This document shows, in pieces, positions 1 through 8,455 of a stretch of 64,000 nt of DNA. A program made the translations under genes and the position numbers. This DNA is from CALODP01 sp942492055 (GTDB lineage: Bacteria; Bacteroidota; Ignavibacteria; Ignavibacteriales; Melioribacteraceae), in contig CALODP010000015.1 of assembly GCA_942492055.1 (NCBI GenBank), forward strand, positions 310,001 to 374,000, given 5' to 3'. The notes beneath the pieces were generated by a model that was given only the letters and a program-made list of their open reading frames with translations, was not told the DNA's origin and made no database searches. The stretch's first letter is position 1, and every line of letters begins with the position of its first letter.

Positions 1-937
1 AATCATCAAGAATTTTCCGAGCAAAAGAGTATGGGGAGATATTTCCGGAAATAATTTCGCTCAAAGAGTTCGAAAGCTTTTTCTCGTTTTCGTTTGTCCA
101 TACGAGTTGATTAAGTTTATCGGCAATTACCTGTCTGATTCTCATGTTCATCTTTTCTTCTCTTTTTTTTCTGAGAGAACCGGAGTTGATCAGGTAGTTT
201 CTGTGCTCGTGAATTGTTTCGAGTAAGCTGTCTATTCCTTCGTCGTAGACAGCTGTGGATTTTAGAATTGGTGGTTTCCATTCGTTATTAGATATGTCTT
301 TCAATGCCAAAGTATTTTTCAGTGAAGTAAAGCTTCTTTCGGCTCCTGGACGATCGCATTTATTTATAAGAAAAATATCAGCAATCTCCATCAATCCCGC
401 TTTCATTGCTTGAATTGAATCCCCTGATTCCGGAACAAGAGAAACTACAGTAGTATCAGCGGCTTTGGCAATATCTATTTCCGATTGTCCGACGCCGACA
501 GTTTCGAAAATAATAAACTCATATCCGGCAGCGTCAAGTATATCGGCAATATCGGAAGCTTTGCGACTTAATCCTCCCATGCTACCACGTGAAGCAAGGC
601 TTCGAATGAATGAGTATTGGTTTGTCCCGATTTCACTCATCCTAATTCTGTCTCCCAGAAGAGCACCCCCGGAAAATGGGCTAGTAGGATCTACGGCTAT
701 TATTGCTGTTGGAATTTGTTTTTCGATAAAGCGTTTTGTCAATTGATTTACTATTGTTGATTTTCCCGCTCCTGGTGGGCCTGTGAGCCCGATTCGATAG
801 GCCTTTCCTGTGTGTTTATGGATTGCATTCAGTATTTTTTCGGAGGCAGGATATTCGTTTTCAACAATTGAGATTGCTTTGGAAATCACTCTTTTGTTTT
901 GAGTAGTGAGATTATTTAGAATAAAATCAAGATTCAT
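1..937 (-). CDS. meaB: MeaB/ArgK-type G3E GTPase, partial (runs off left edge)
   Basis: This is a P-loop GTPase of the MeaB/ArgK family, which chaperones adenosylcobalamin loading and protection of methylmalonyl-CoA mutase in the cytoplasm. Translating the reverse strand from the ATG at 937 gives 312 codons before the window edge. The Walker A motif GPPGAGKS lies at about residues 53-60, followed by a DPTSPFSGG segment, an ETVGVGQSE switch-II-like motif and an NKCD base-recognition motif, all typical of the family. The start lies 3 nt after the nadD stop, so it is the last visible gene of a minus-strand operon. The C-terminus is missing and no mutase gene is in the window, so the partner is inferred from family knowledge. 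Confidence 0.9.
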   Translation of the reverse strand, partial: MNLDFILNNLTTQNKRVISKAISIVENEYPASEKILNAIHKHTGKAYRIGLTGPPGAGKSTIVNQLTKRFIEKQIPTAIIAVDPTSPFSGGALLGDRIRMSEIGTNQYSFIRSLASRGSMGGLSRKASDIADILDAAGYEFIIFETVGVGQSEIDIAKAADTTVVSLVPESGDSIQAMKAGLMEIADIFLINKCDRPGAERSFTSLKNTLALKDISNNEWKPPILKSTAVYDEGIDSLLETIHEHRNYLINSGSLRKKREEKMNMRIRQVIADKLNQLVWTNENEKKLSNSLSEIISGNISPYSFARKILDD

Positions 938-940
938 GAT

Positions 941-1519
941 TTACTCGATATAAAGATTGTGATCCTTAATATATTGCGAAATCTTCGCCGGAACGAAATA
1001 GTCAATCGATAACCCCTTTTGTAATCGGTATCTGATATTTGTCGAGGAAATATCTATCACCGGAGTATCGATTATTGTAGCGTTCTCGAAGTACTTGTTT
1101 TTACTATTCTCTTCTTTATCCAAACGTCTTTTTAGTACAATTAGTTTCACAAGCTTGACGATCTCATCCGGATATCTCCATTTATCAAACTTCACAAGAT
1201 TATCGTAGCCTATTATTAGTTCCAAATCCGTGTAGCGTTTTTTCATTTCGAGGATTGTGTTGTATGTGTAGGAAACATCCCCTTTGCGAATTTCGTAATC
1301 GCTCACTTCGAAACCGGGTTGGTTTTCAAAGGCAAGTTTCAGCATTTCAAGTCTGTGTTCCGGGGCAATCGATTTTTTGTCTTGTTTATGGGGGGAAATG
1401 TGACACGGAATAAGAATTAGTTTGTCTAGCTTTCTCTTTTCAAAAACAGATTGAGCAGTAATAAGATGACCATTGTGAATAGGATCGAAAGTGCCACCGA
1501 ATATTCCGACTTTTTCCAA
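941..1519 (-). CDS. nadD: Nicotinate-nucleotide adenylyltransferase
   Basis: NadD adenylates nicotinate mononucleotide to deamido-NAD in NAD biosynthesis in the cytosol. The 192-residue protein has the nucleotidyltransferase motif GGTFDPIHNGH at residues 9-19 and the C-terminal ISSTNIR motif (family consensus ISSTxIR) that binds the nucleotide. Its length is normal for the family. It starts 2 nt downstream of the PrsW-like gene stop and ends 3 nt before meaB, so the four minus-strand genes here are probably one transcript. The functional link to its neighbours is not obvious; nadD is often carried in unrelated operons. Confidence 0.95.
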   Translation of the reverse strand: MEKVGIFGGTFDPIHNGHLITAQSVFEKRKLDKLILIPCHISPHKQDKKSIAPEHRLEMLKLAFENQPGFEVSDYEIRKGDVSYTYNTILEMKKRYTDLELIIGYDNLVKFDKWRYPDEIVKLVKLIVLKRRLDKEENSKNKYFENATIIDTPVIDISSTNIRYRLQKGLSIDYFVPAKISQYIKDHNLYIE

Positions 1520-1521
1520 GC

Positions 1522-2181
1522 TTAATTCTCCGTTGTGATTTTTATAGTCTTAGTGATTTTTGAGAAAAGAAACACATATGCAATAATAACAATAAATAGA
1601 ACAAAGAGCTGATACATAAGTTCTCCGTTAAAGAGAGACTGATAATTCCACAAAAAATGCATTGCTACTGCATAGAAAAATCCTATCAACATTGTTAGAA
1701 TTCTTTTTTCAGAAAAAAAGCACAATGCTATTGTTCCGGTGAGAAACGTGTGTATTATTATTGTAAAAGAATTTCCTAGCAAAAAGGAGGTAAGTTCAAA
1801 TGCGGAAAAGTCTGTTGTTAGCATTCGAATAATATATTCCGTAATTCCGAAGCCTAGTCCGGATATTATTCCGGAAAAGATAAAATTACCTTTAGGATAA
1901 TATCTGAAAGTCATTATGATCAGTAGAAATGATGCTTTCGCAAATTCTTCGATAGACGGAATAGTAGGTGTCAAATTATTGTCGGCTTCGAACAACTTTG
2001 GGAATATCAAAAGAAACGTTTCACTAATACCCAGGCTCAAGATTGGCGCAGCAATAAATCCCCAAATGATTGGGCAGGGGAGTTTATTCGCTAAAAAATC
2101 CAAACGCATTTTTCTAATCCGAATGAAAATGAATAGAGTTACGAGAATGGCTGATAATATTGGGGTGGAGTAATAGAGCAT
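1522..2181 (-). CDS. PrsW-like glutamic-type intramembrane protease
   Basis: This 219-residue protein is almost entirely hydrophobic, with about seven predicted membrane helices. It carries the PrsW-family signature: an IEEFAK segment (EExxK-like) at about residues 77-82, a GLGFGITEYI helix (FxxxE-like), and later helices with IIHTF and HFLWN histidines. PrsW enzymes cleave anti-sigma factors or other membrane proteins. The start codon abuts the stop of the upstream ABC permease gene, so translation may be coupled. Family membership rests on motif pattern alone; the substrate cannot be read from the sequence and no anti-sigma factor is nearby. Confidence 0.75.
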   Translation of the reverse strand: MLYYSTPILSAILVTLFIFIRIRKMRLDFLANKLPCPIIWGFIAAPILSLGISETFLLIFPKLFEADNNLTPTIPSIEEFAKASFLLIIMTFRYYPKGNFIFSGIISGLGFGITEYIIRMLTTDFSAFELTSFLLGNSFTIIIHTFLTGTIALCFFSEKRILTMLIGFFYAVAMHFLWNYQSLFNGELMYQLFVLFIVIIAYVFLFSKITKTIKITTEN

Positions 2182-3399
2182 CTATCTCACTAGCTTTATT
2201 ATCTCTTTAACAGAAAGTCGTTTGCCGTAGTGAAGAATTCCGAATTTAAAAAGCTTTCCGCATATCACAATTAGTCCAGTCAGTGTAACAAGATTAATGA
2301 TAGTTGTGAATACAACTTGAGCAACCGAAATGCTTGACGAACTGATTAAAGCGAGCATAGTAGCCGGGGAAGTAAAGGGGCAATAGGCTAGAATATCGGA
2401 TAATCCGGAATTAGGTGCTTCAATAATATTCGCGACAAGAAGCATAGGAATTATCAGTAGTGTACTTAATACCGAGGAGATTTGTTGCGCTTCATGATTT
2501 GTATTTGCCAAAGCACCGAAGCCAATAAATACAGATGTGTATATCAAATAACCTTGAAGAAAATAAAACAGTTTCAGTGGGAGTTCTTCCGTAAAATTTA
2601 ATTCATTTCCTGAAAAACTGGAAAATAGTGAAATACATATAGTCCATATTGCCAGTTGAAAAAGTCCGAGAGAACCGAGTCCTAAAATTTTACCGGCCAA
2701 CAATTGTCTCTCCGAGCTGCTCGAAAGAAGAATTTCAATAATTCTGTTGGACTTTTCCTCAAGAAGACTTCGGACGAAAAGTCCTCCCGATATCATAATT
2801 GAAAAGGTAAGAAGCATAATCCAGAAATAGGATTGCAAAAATCGGGAGAGTATATTTTCCGCGGTGATAGTTTCACCATTGTCTAAGAAATTTGTTTTCA
2901 ATTTGATATTTTCCAGAGCATTGGAAATACTACTGATCTGGATTCCATGTCTCTTTGCTTCTGAAAGAATCAACGTATTCTTGATTCCGTTCTCGAGCTT
3001 ATTTATCTTTTGTTCGGTAACGAAGCGTGAAGATAATAAGGCTGAATTATGTATGTGCTTTGGTGAAGTGGGTATGGTAATTACAGCGTCAATACCGGTA
3101 TTTGTAATGATAGAATCGATTTGTGTTGGGCTAAGTAAGTTTTCCAATTTGATCGAAATAAAATCGGGCTGATGTGAAAAGGGATCCCTTTGTTCGATTT
3201 GATCAATGAATATTTCGGTTAACTCTTCGGAGGAGGAAATACCTATTACAATCGGTGATTCGTTGGGTGTTTTATCAAATAGGGGGGATAATCCCAAAAA
3301 GATGAAGAATATAGGGAAAATGACAGAAAAAATAAAGAATGAACGGGATTTGATTTTCCCCATTAATTCCCAGTGAGCAATGGTCCGGATTTTTTTCAT
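2182..3399 (-). CDS. ABC-2 type transporter permease (NatB/YhaP-like)
   Basis: This 405-residue inner-membrane permease has the ABC-2 layout: a cytoplasmic N-terminus, one helix at about residues 20-38, a large extracytoplasmic domain (about 40-185), then five or six helices to the C-terminus. The sequence after the second helix (RSLLEEKSNRIIEILLSS) is the usual ABC-2 coupling region of NatB-type exporters. It is the first gene of the minus-strand operon. No matching ATPase gene is adjacent: the next gene upstream is divergent and unrelated, so the ATPase must be elsewhere. The substrate is unknown. Confidence 0.85.
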   Translation of the reverse strand: MKKIRTIAHWELMGKIKSRSFFIFSVIFPIFFIFLGLSPLFDKTPNESPIVIGISSSEELTEIFIDQIEQRDPFSHQPDFISIKLENLLSPTQIDSIITNTGIDAVITIPTSPKHIHNSALLSSRFVTEQKINKLENGIKNTLILSEAKRHGIQISSISNALENIKLKTNFLDNGETITAENILSRFLQSYFWIMLLTFSIMISGGLFVRSLLEEKSNRIIEILLSSSSERQLLAGKILGLGSLGLFQLAIWTICISLFSSFSGNELNFTEELPLKLFYFLQGYLIYTSVFIGFGALANTNHEAQQISSVLSTLLIIPMLLVANIIEAPNSGLSDILAYCPFTSPATMLALISSSSISVAQVVFTTIINLVTLTGLIVICGKLFKFGILHYGKRLSVKEIIKLVR

Positions 3400-3504
3400 T
3401 GAGTTCTATATCAGAATGAAACATTATGAATAATACAAAAAATAAATATAACCAAGCCTCTTCAAAAAAACGAAAATATATAATGATAATTAAATAAATT
3501 ATCA

Positions 3505-3512
3505 TATATTTG
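3505..3512 (+). promoter_or_regulatory. Candidate Bacteroidetes-type -7 promoter element
   Basis: TATATTTG matches the TAnnTTTG -7 element known for the primary sigma factor of Bacteroidetes. It lies in the divergent 3400-3607 gap, about 95 nt ahead of yceD, and would start transcription just before the hairpin at 3536. No clear TTG at -33 is visible, so this is only a candidate. Confidence 0.3.
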
Positions 3513-3535
3513 TCGTGCTAAATTCGGATAAATAG

Positions 3536-3574
3536 GCATTCTCCGCAAACTTGATTATCTGGGAATGCTTTTTT
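3536..3574 (+). terminator. Leader terminator/attenuator candidate ahead of the yceD-rpmF-fab operon
   Basis: An 8-bp stem (GCATTCTC with GGGAATGC, one G-U pair) closes a loop of about 17 nt and is followed at once by six T residues. It lies between the candidate promoter and yceD, while the gene on the other side is divergent. It therefore cannot end a preceding gene on this strand, and a leader attenuator or the end of a short RNA is the simplest reading. Confidence 0.4.
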
Positions 3575-3607
3575 ATATTTATAAGCTATATTTAAGGCGG
3601 TATGCCG

Positions 3608-4108
3608 ATGAAGATTAAACATATAAATTTTTCAGAAGGCGTTCATTACTTTGAATTGAATAAATCGGTTGAAGATCTGAATCTTTCGGAACCATTTATC
3701 GGAGAAGTTGTTCTTAAGTGTAAAATGGATAAATCTCACAATCAGATTATCATTGGTTGTGATTTATCGTTTGATGGTAATTTCGAATGTGACAGATGCG
3801 CAAAAGATTATTCTCAGAAAATAGAGACACATTTTACAAGCATCTATATGGTTGCAAAAGATACCGAAGAGAATGGGGAGAATGAAAATATTCATTACAT
3901 TACTCCCGAAACGATTTATCTTGATTTGTCAGACGATGTAATTGAATACGCTACATTGGCTTTGCCAATGAAAAATCTGTGCAAAGAAGATTGCAAAGGT
4001 TTATGCACCAAATGCGGAAAGAATCTTAACGATGGTAATTGCGATTGTAAAGATGATGAAATTAATCCTATTTGGTCGGATTTGTTAAAATTAAAAGACA
4101 AATTATAA
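3608..4108 (+). CDS. yceD: YceD/DUF177 family protein upstream of rpmF
   Basis: This 166-residue member of the YceD (DUF177) family is encoded almost universally just upstream of ribosomal protein L32 and is linked to 23S rRNA processing or accumulation. It has two cysteine pairs: a CDRC motif about a third of the way in, and a C-terminal CKGLCTKCGKNL segment followed by CDC, as in Bacteroidetes/Chlorobi homologues that probably bind zinc. An in-frame ATG at 3602 exists, but AAGGCGG at 3594-3600 is only one base from it and seven bases from the ATG at 3608, so the latter is chosen. It opens the ribosome/fatty-acid operon. Confidence 0.9.
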   Translation: MKIKHINFSEGVHYFELNKSVEDLNLSEPFIGEVVLKCKMDKSHNQIIIGCDLSFDGNFECDRCAKDYSQKIETHFTSIYMVAKDTEENGENENIHYITPETIYLDLSDDVIEYATLALPMKNLCKEDCKGLCTKCGKNLNDGNCDCKDDEINPIWSDLLKLKDKL

Positions 4109-4133
4109 AAATAAAAATAAGGTAGTTGCAAAA

Positions 4134-4313
4134 ATGGCACATCCTAAAAGAAAAATTTCGAAGAGTAGAAGGGATAAAAGAAGAACACATTACAAAGCTA
4201 CCGCGCCTACTTTAGCAGCTTGTTCAAATTGTGGTGAATTGAAATTGAATCACAGAGCATGCCCAAGTTGCGGGTACTACGCTGGAAGATCTATGTTCGT
4301 TCCTGAAAGTTAA
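4134..4313 (+). CDS. rpmF: 50S ribosomal protein L32
   Basis: A 59-residue protein starting MAHPKRKISKSRRDKRR, the conserved basic N-terminus of L32, followed by a zinc-ribbon of two cysteine pairs (CSNC at residues 30-33, CPSC at 43-46) and the tail GRSMFVPES. L32 is a component of the large ribosomal subunit. It lies 25 nt after yceD and 12 nt before plsX, the standard gene order. The retained cysteines mark the zinc-binding (C+) form. Confidence 0.97.
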   Translation: MAHPKRKISKSRRDKRRTHYKATAPTLAACSNCGELKLNHRACPSCGYYAGRSMFVPES

Positions 4314-4325
4314 TAAGCCCATTCT

Positions 4326-5357
4326 ATGAACTCCCAACAAAACAATTCAAAATGTGTAATTGCAGTTGACGCAATGGGGGGCGATTTCGCCCCTCGCAAT
4401 GCTGTAATCGGGGCAATTAACGCCCTAAATGAAGCGAAAGACTTTGATTTAATACTCGTTGGAAGAGAAAATGAAATCAAGGCCGAGATTGAGAAAAACA
4501 AACTTAGTTTCGATGATAAGTTTATCGTAAATGCGGACGAAGTTATAGATATGTCCGACACCCCAACCGTTGCACTCAGAACAAAAAAAGATTCTTCAAT
4601 TGCTGTCGGAGCCAGACTTGTAAAAGAAGGGAAAGCCCATGCTTTTGTTAGCGCGGGTAATACCGGAGCTATGATGGCAGCTTCTACCTTAATCATCGGA
4701 AGAATCAAAGGAGTTGGCAGACCTACAATGGGGGCTGCATTACCAACCGCAACGGGGAAAGAATGTTTTATATACGATGTCGGAGCTAGTGTTGATAGTA
4801 AGCCCGAGCATATTTTCGAATATGCTCATATGGGAACCATTTACGCTAAGGAAATATTAGGGATTGAGAATCCTAAAATTGGCTTGCTTAGCGTTGGAGA
4901 GGAGGAGACCAAGGGTAACGAAGTGGTGAAAGCTACTTTGAAACTATTAAAGAATTCAGATCTCAATTTTGTTGGAAATGTGGAAGGCCGCGATGTAACA
5001 AAAGGTGAAGTCGATATCGTTGTTTGTGATGGATTCGTCGGCAACATTTTGTTGAAATTCGCTGAAAGTCTGTTAGGGTTGTTGAAAGCTAAGATGAGAA
5101 ATTACGCCGATGCGGGACTAAGTAATAAGCTAAAAGCTCTTGTAGCCAAAGGGGTTTTGAAGGAAGCTCTTGCTGATATGAATTACGAGTCTCAAGGTGG
5201 TGTCCCTTTGTTGGGGGTAAATGGCATTAGTATTATTGGACATGGATCAAGTTCAGAATCTGCTGTTAAGAATATGGTGCTACGTGCGAAAGAGATGCAC
5301 GAAAAGAAACTCATCCACAAAATTGAGGAATCATTAAAAAATTATGCAGACAAATAA
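4326..5357 (+). CDS. plsX: Phosphate acyltransferase PlsX
   Basis: PlsX converts acyl-ACP to acyl-phosphate, the acyl donor for the first step of phospholipid synthesis; it is a peripheral membrane enzyme. The 343-residue product starts with AVDAMGGDFAP (about residues 13-23), the family hallmark, and contains SAGNTGA, GNVEGRD, VVCDGFVGN and the C-terminal GHGSSS motif. Length and motifs are normal. Its last 14 bases overlap fabH, so translation of the two is probably coupled. Confidence 0.97.
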   Translation: MNSQQNNSKCVIAVDAMGGDFAPRNAVIGAINALNEAKDFDLILVGRENEIKAEIEKNKLSFDDKFIVNADEVIDMSDTPTVALRTKKDSSIAVGARLVKEGKAHAFVSAGNTGAMMAASTLIIGRIKGVGRPTMGAALPTATGKECFIYDVGASVDSKPEHIFEYAHMGTIYAKEILGIENPKIGLLSVGEEETKGNEVVKATLKLLKNSDLNFVGNVEGRDVTKGEVDIVVCDGFVGNILLKFAESLLGLLKAKMRNYADAGLSNKLKALVAKGVLKEALADMNYESQGGVPLLGVNGISIIGHGSSSESAVKNMVLRAKEMHEKKLIHKIEESLKNYADK

Positions 5358-6357
5358 TTCTAAGACGAAAGTTAACGCTGCCATAACCGGTGTGGGCATG
5401 TACCTGCCGGAAAGAGTATACGATAACAAATATTTCGAGTCGATATTAGATACTACAGATGAGTGGATTACAACTCGAACCGGTATATCCGAAAGACGCA
5501 TTATCGAAGATGGTGCTACTAGTGATTTGGGTGCCGGAGCAGTTAAGGATTTGATGGCGACATCAGGACTTAAAGCTGAAGATATTGACGTAATTATTTG
5601 TGCTACGGTAACTCCGGATATGTTTTTCCCAGCTACCGCATGTTTAATTCAAGATAAGATTGGTGCCAAAAACGCATGGGGATTTGATCTTTCCGCTGCT
5701 TGTTCCGGATTTTTATTTGCTTTGCAAACCGGAGCTAGTCTAATTGAAAGTGGTAAGTACAAAAAAGTCGTTGTAGTCGGAGCTGATAAAATGAGCTCAA
5801 TATTAGATTACACCGATAGAAATACTTGTATTCTCTTCGGAGATGCAGGTTCCGCCATTCTCCTTGAACCAACCGAAGACTTGCAATATGGTGTGCAAGA
5901 CACAATTCTTCATATAGATGGTTCCGGAAAAGAAAGTCTTCATATGAAGGCCGGTGGAAGCGCAATGCCTCCTTCCAAGGAAACCGTTGAAAACAAGCTA
6001 CATTATGTCTATCAGGATGGTAAAGCAGTGTTCAAAGTTGCGGTTAAAGGTATGGCTGATGTTTCAGTTGAGATGATGGATAAACACAACCTAAAATCAG
6101 AAGACATTGCATTTCTTGTTCCTCATCAGGCTAATTTGAGAATTATTGATGCGACAGCCAAAAGAATGGGGCTGACTCCTGATAAAGTTATGATCAACAT
6201 CCATAAGTATGGCAACACAACTGCTGCTACTATTCCTCTTTGTCTTACCGAATATTACAGAACCGGAAAAATTAAAAAGGGGGATAATCTGATTCTTGCT
6301 GCCTTCGGTGGTGGATTTACATGGGGTTCAGGTTACATAGTATGGAGTATGGACTAA
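5344..6357 (+). CDS. fabH: 3-oxoacyl-[ACP] synthase III (FabH)
   Basis: FabH condenses a short acyl-CoA primer with malonyl-ACP to start type II fatty-acid synthesis. The 337-residue thiolase-fold protein has the catalytic Cys at residue 120 in DLSAACSG, the His in the VPHQANLRI motif, and the Asn in the HKYGNTTAA segment, completing the Cys-His-Asn triad. The WITTRTGISERR N-terminal motif is also typical. It overlaps plsX by 14 bp and its stop codon overlaps the fabD start by one base (TAATG), indicating coupled translation. Confidence 0.97.
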   Translation: MQTNNSKTKVNAAITGVGMYLPERVYDNKYFESILDTTDEWITTRTGISERRIIEDGATSDLGAGAVKDLMATSGLKAEDIDVIICATVTPDMFFPATACLIQDKIGAKNAWGFDLSAACSGFLFALQTGASLIESGKYKKVVVVGADKMSSILDYTDRNTCILFGDAGSAILLEPTEDLQYGVQDTILHIDGSGKESLHMKAGGSAMPPSKETVENKLHYVYQDGKAVFKVAVKGMADVSVEMMDKHNLKSEDIAFLVPHQANLRIIDATAKRMGLTPDKVMINIHKYGNTTAATIPLCLTEYYRTGKIKKGDNLILAAFGGGFTWGSGYIVWSMD

Positions 6358-7271
6358 TGGGGAAAATCGCTTTTTTGTTTCCCGGTCAGGGATCGCAATA
6401 TGTCGGGATGGGGAAAGATCTTTTTGAAAATTCTTCCGAAGCAAAGGAGATGATGCTTAAAGCTGAAGAAGCCATTAATGTCAAGCTAACCGATATTATG
6501 TTTAACGGACCGGTTGAAGAATTAAAACAGACTGATATCACTCAGCCTGCAATATTTCTTCACAGTGTGGTTTTGAATTCATTTCTTGAAAAAGTAAAAC
6601 CGGATGTTGTAGCCGGACATTCTTTAGGGGAATATTCAGCCTTAGTTGCTGCCGGAGCATTAAACTATTTGGATGCAATAAAGCTAGTTCGTGTTCGCGG
6701 AGAAGCTATGTTACAAGCCGGAAAAGAACAACCCGGAACAATGGCCGCAGTCTTAGGAATGACTCCTGAGAAATTAGAAGAAGTATGTGCGGAAGCCTCA
6801 GAAGCCGGAATAGTTCAATGTGCTAATTTCAATTCACCGGGACAAATAGTTATTTCCGGATCTATTGAAGGAGTGCAAAAGGCAATGGAATTGGCTAAGG
6901 CAGCCGGAGCGAAATTAGTAAAGGAACTAGTTGTTAGTGGTGCTTTTCATTCACCGCTCATGGCCAGTGCAAAGGAAAGATTGTTGGCTAAGCTGAATGA
7001 AACAGATTTTGAAGATGCAAAGATTAGTGTGTACGCGAATGTTACCGCCAAACCGGTAACAGCAAAAGATGATATAAAAAAATTACTTTTCGATCAACTT
7101 TCTGCTCCTGTAAGATGGGAAGAAACCATCAAGAATATGCTAGAAGACGGAGTGGATGAATTCGTAGAAGTCGGGCCGGGGAATGTTTTACAAGGCTTGA
7201 TTAAACGAATAGACAGAAACGCTAAGTTTTACGGGATAAATACCTACGAAGACCTAGAGAAATATCTGTAA
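6357..7271 (+). CDS. fabD: Malonyl-CoA:ACP transacylase (FabD)
   Basis: FabD moves malonyl from CoA to ACP. The 304-residue product begins MGKIAFLFPGQGSQ, the canonical N-terminus, and has the GHSLGEYSAL nucleophile elbow with Ser at residue 89 and the catalytic His in SGAFHSPLM near residue 197. An upstream in-frame start at 6321 would add 12 residues inside fabH that are not family-like. The ATG at 6357, overlapping the fabH stop, is therefore chosen. Confidence 0.96.
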   Translation: MGKIAFLFPGQGSQYVGMGKDLFENSSEAKEMMLKAEEAINVKLTDIMFNGPVEELKQTDITQPAIFLHSVVLNSFLEKVKPDVVAGHSLGEYSALVAAGALNYLDAIKLVRVRGEAMLQAGKEQPGTMAAVLGMTPEKLEEVCAEASEAGIVQCANFNSPGQIVISGSIEGVQKAMELAKAAGAKLVKELVVSGAFHSPLMASAKERLLAKLNETDFEDAKISVYANVTAKPVTAKDDIKKLLFDQLSAPVRWEETIKNMLEDGVDEFVEVGPGNVLQGLIKRIDRNAKFYGINTYEDLEKYL

Positions 7272-7282
7272 ATTATGCAAGT

Positions 7283-7315
7283 GGAATAATATACCTTTAT
7301 ATATTATATTATTCC
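7283..7315 (+). promoter_or_regulatory. Intercistronic stem-loop between fabD and fabG
   Basis: A perfect 11-bp inverted repeat (GGAATAATATA with TATATTATTCC, 11-nt loop) lies 12 nt after fabD and about 38 nt before the GTG start of fabG. The T tract after it is weak (GTTCGATTTT), so RNA processing or stabilisation, or partial termination, is more likely than full termination. Confidence 0.45.
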
Positions 7316-7353
7316 GTTCGATTTTAAACTAAACAAAAATCGGGATTAGAAAA

Positions 7354-8097
7354 GTGGAAAACAAAAAACGAGCTCTGGTAACAGGAGGAACAAGAGGTAT
7401 AGGAAAAGCCATAGTGAAAGAGTTGGCTTCAAACGGATTTGCCGATGTTTTTTTTGTTTACCGCAGTAGTGAATCCGTTGCTGAAGAGTTAGTAAAAGAA
7501 TTAAGCACTGACGAAGTAAATGTCTATGCCATTAAAGCAGATGTATCTTTAATGGAAGATGCTGAAAAAGCTATTTCCGAAGTAGTTGAAAAGCTAGGTG
7601 GAATTGATATCCTGGTGAATAATGCCGGAATTACAAAAGACAATTTACTTATGAGAATGTCGGAAAATGATTTTAATGATGTCATAAACGTAAATCTGAA
7701 TAGTGTATTCAATTTTTCCAAAGTCGCAATCAAAACAATGATGCGTCAACGATACGGCAGAATAATTAATATTACTTCCGTTGTCGGAGAAGTAGGAAAT
7801 CCGGGGCAGGCTAATTATTCAGCCTCAAAAGCCGGAGTTATTGGATTTACAAAGTCAATTGCAAAAGAATTGGCATCAAGGAATATTACAGTAAACGCTG
7901 TTGCTCCGGGGTTTATTGAAACCGAAATGACAGCAAAGCTCAATGAAAAGCAAGTTGAAGCATTGTTAGCTAACGTTCCTGTCAAACGAATGGGGCAGCC
8001 CGAAGATGTTGCAAAGTTGGTAAGATTCCTTGCCGATGACAACGCAGGTTATATTACCGGGCAAGTACTAAATGTCGATGGCGGAATGGTAATGTAA
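7354..8097 (+). CDS. fabG: 3-oxoacyl-[ACP] reductase (FabG)
   Basis: FabG is the NADPH-dependent short-chain dehydrogenase that reduces beta-ketoacyl-ACP in each elongation cycle. The 247-residue protein has the TGGTRGIGKA cofactor motif at residues 9-18, NNAG, the ITSVVGEVGN segment with the catalytic Ser, and YSASKAG with the catalytic Tyr and Lys. The start is a GTG with only a weak upstream purine stretch, unlike the ATG starts of its neighbours. This may lower its translation relative to them. Confidence 0.96.
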   Translation: MENKKRALVTGGTRGIGKAIVKELASNGFADVFFVYRSSESVAEELVKELSTDEVNVYAIKADVSLMEDAEKAISEVVEKLGGIDILVNNAGITKDNLLMRMSENDFNDVINVNLNSVFNFSKVAIKTMMRQRYGRIINITSVVGEVGNPGQANYSASKAGVIGFTKSIAKELASRNITVNAVAPGFIETEMTAKLNEKQVEALLANVPVKRMGQPEDVAKLVRFLADDNAGYITGQVLNVDGGMVM

Positions 8098-8138
8098 AAA
8101 AATTATCTGTATTACCAAAAAACATAAAGGAGTTAATA

Positions 8139-8372
8139 ATGGATATTGAAGCAAAAGTTAAAGAAATAGTTATGGATAAGTTAGGTGTTGAAGATTCACA
8201 GATTACACCAGAAGCTTCTTTCACTAACGATTTAGGCGCTGATTCATTGGATATAGTAGAATTGGTTATGGGATTCGAATCAGAATTCGACCTTTCTATT
8301 CCTGATGAAGATGCTGAAAAAATTTCCACTGTAGGTGATGCTATCAGCTACATTACTGAAAAGAAAGCATAA
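8139..8372 (+). CDS. acpP: Acyl carrier protein
   Basis: A 77-residue acidic protein with the phosphopantetheine attachment motif GADSLDIVEL, Ser at residue 36. ACP carries growing acyl chains through fatty-acid synthesis. It follows fabG by 41 nt and has a strong AAAGGAG ribosome-binding site 8 nt before the ATG. A terminator-like hairpin follows the gene before fabF, consistent with the need for excess ACP over the synthases. Confidence 0.97.
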   Translation: MDIEAKVKEIVMDKLGVEDSQITPEASFTNDLGADSLDIVELVMGFESEFDLSIPDEDAEKISTVGDAISYITEKKA

Positions 8373-8387
8373 CGAATCACTTATAAA

Positions 8388-8416
8388 GGCTGCGACAATG
8401 TCGCGGCCTGTTTTCT
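8388..8416 (+). terminator. Partial terminator between acpP and fabF
   Basis: A GC-rich hairpin pairs GGC-T-GCGAC with GTCGC-G-GCC (one T-G wobble, AAT loop) and is followed by TGTTTTCT. The stem is strong but the T tract is short, so partial termination after acpP is plausible. fabF follows 40 nt downstream without an obvious promoter. Confidence 0.55.
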
Positions 8417-8455
8417 ATCCCGAAAGGCAATTATAAAAGACTAGAGGAGAATACC

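Noticed and set aside
465..746. 93-codon plus-strand frame over meaB
   Set aside because: It lies antisense to the clearly coding meaB, whose motifs are intact on the other strand.
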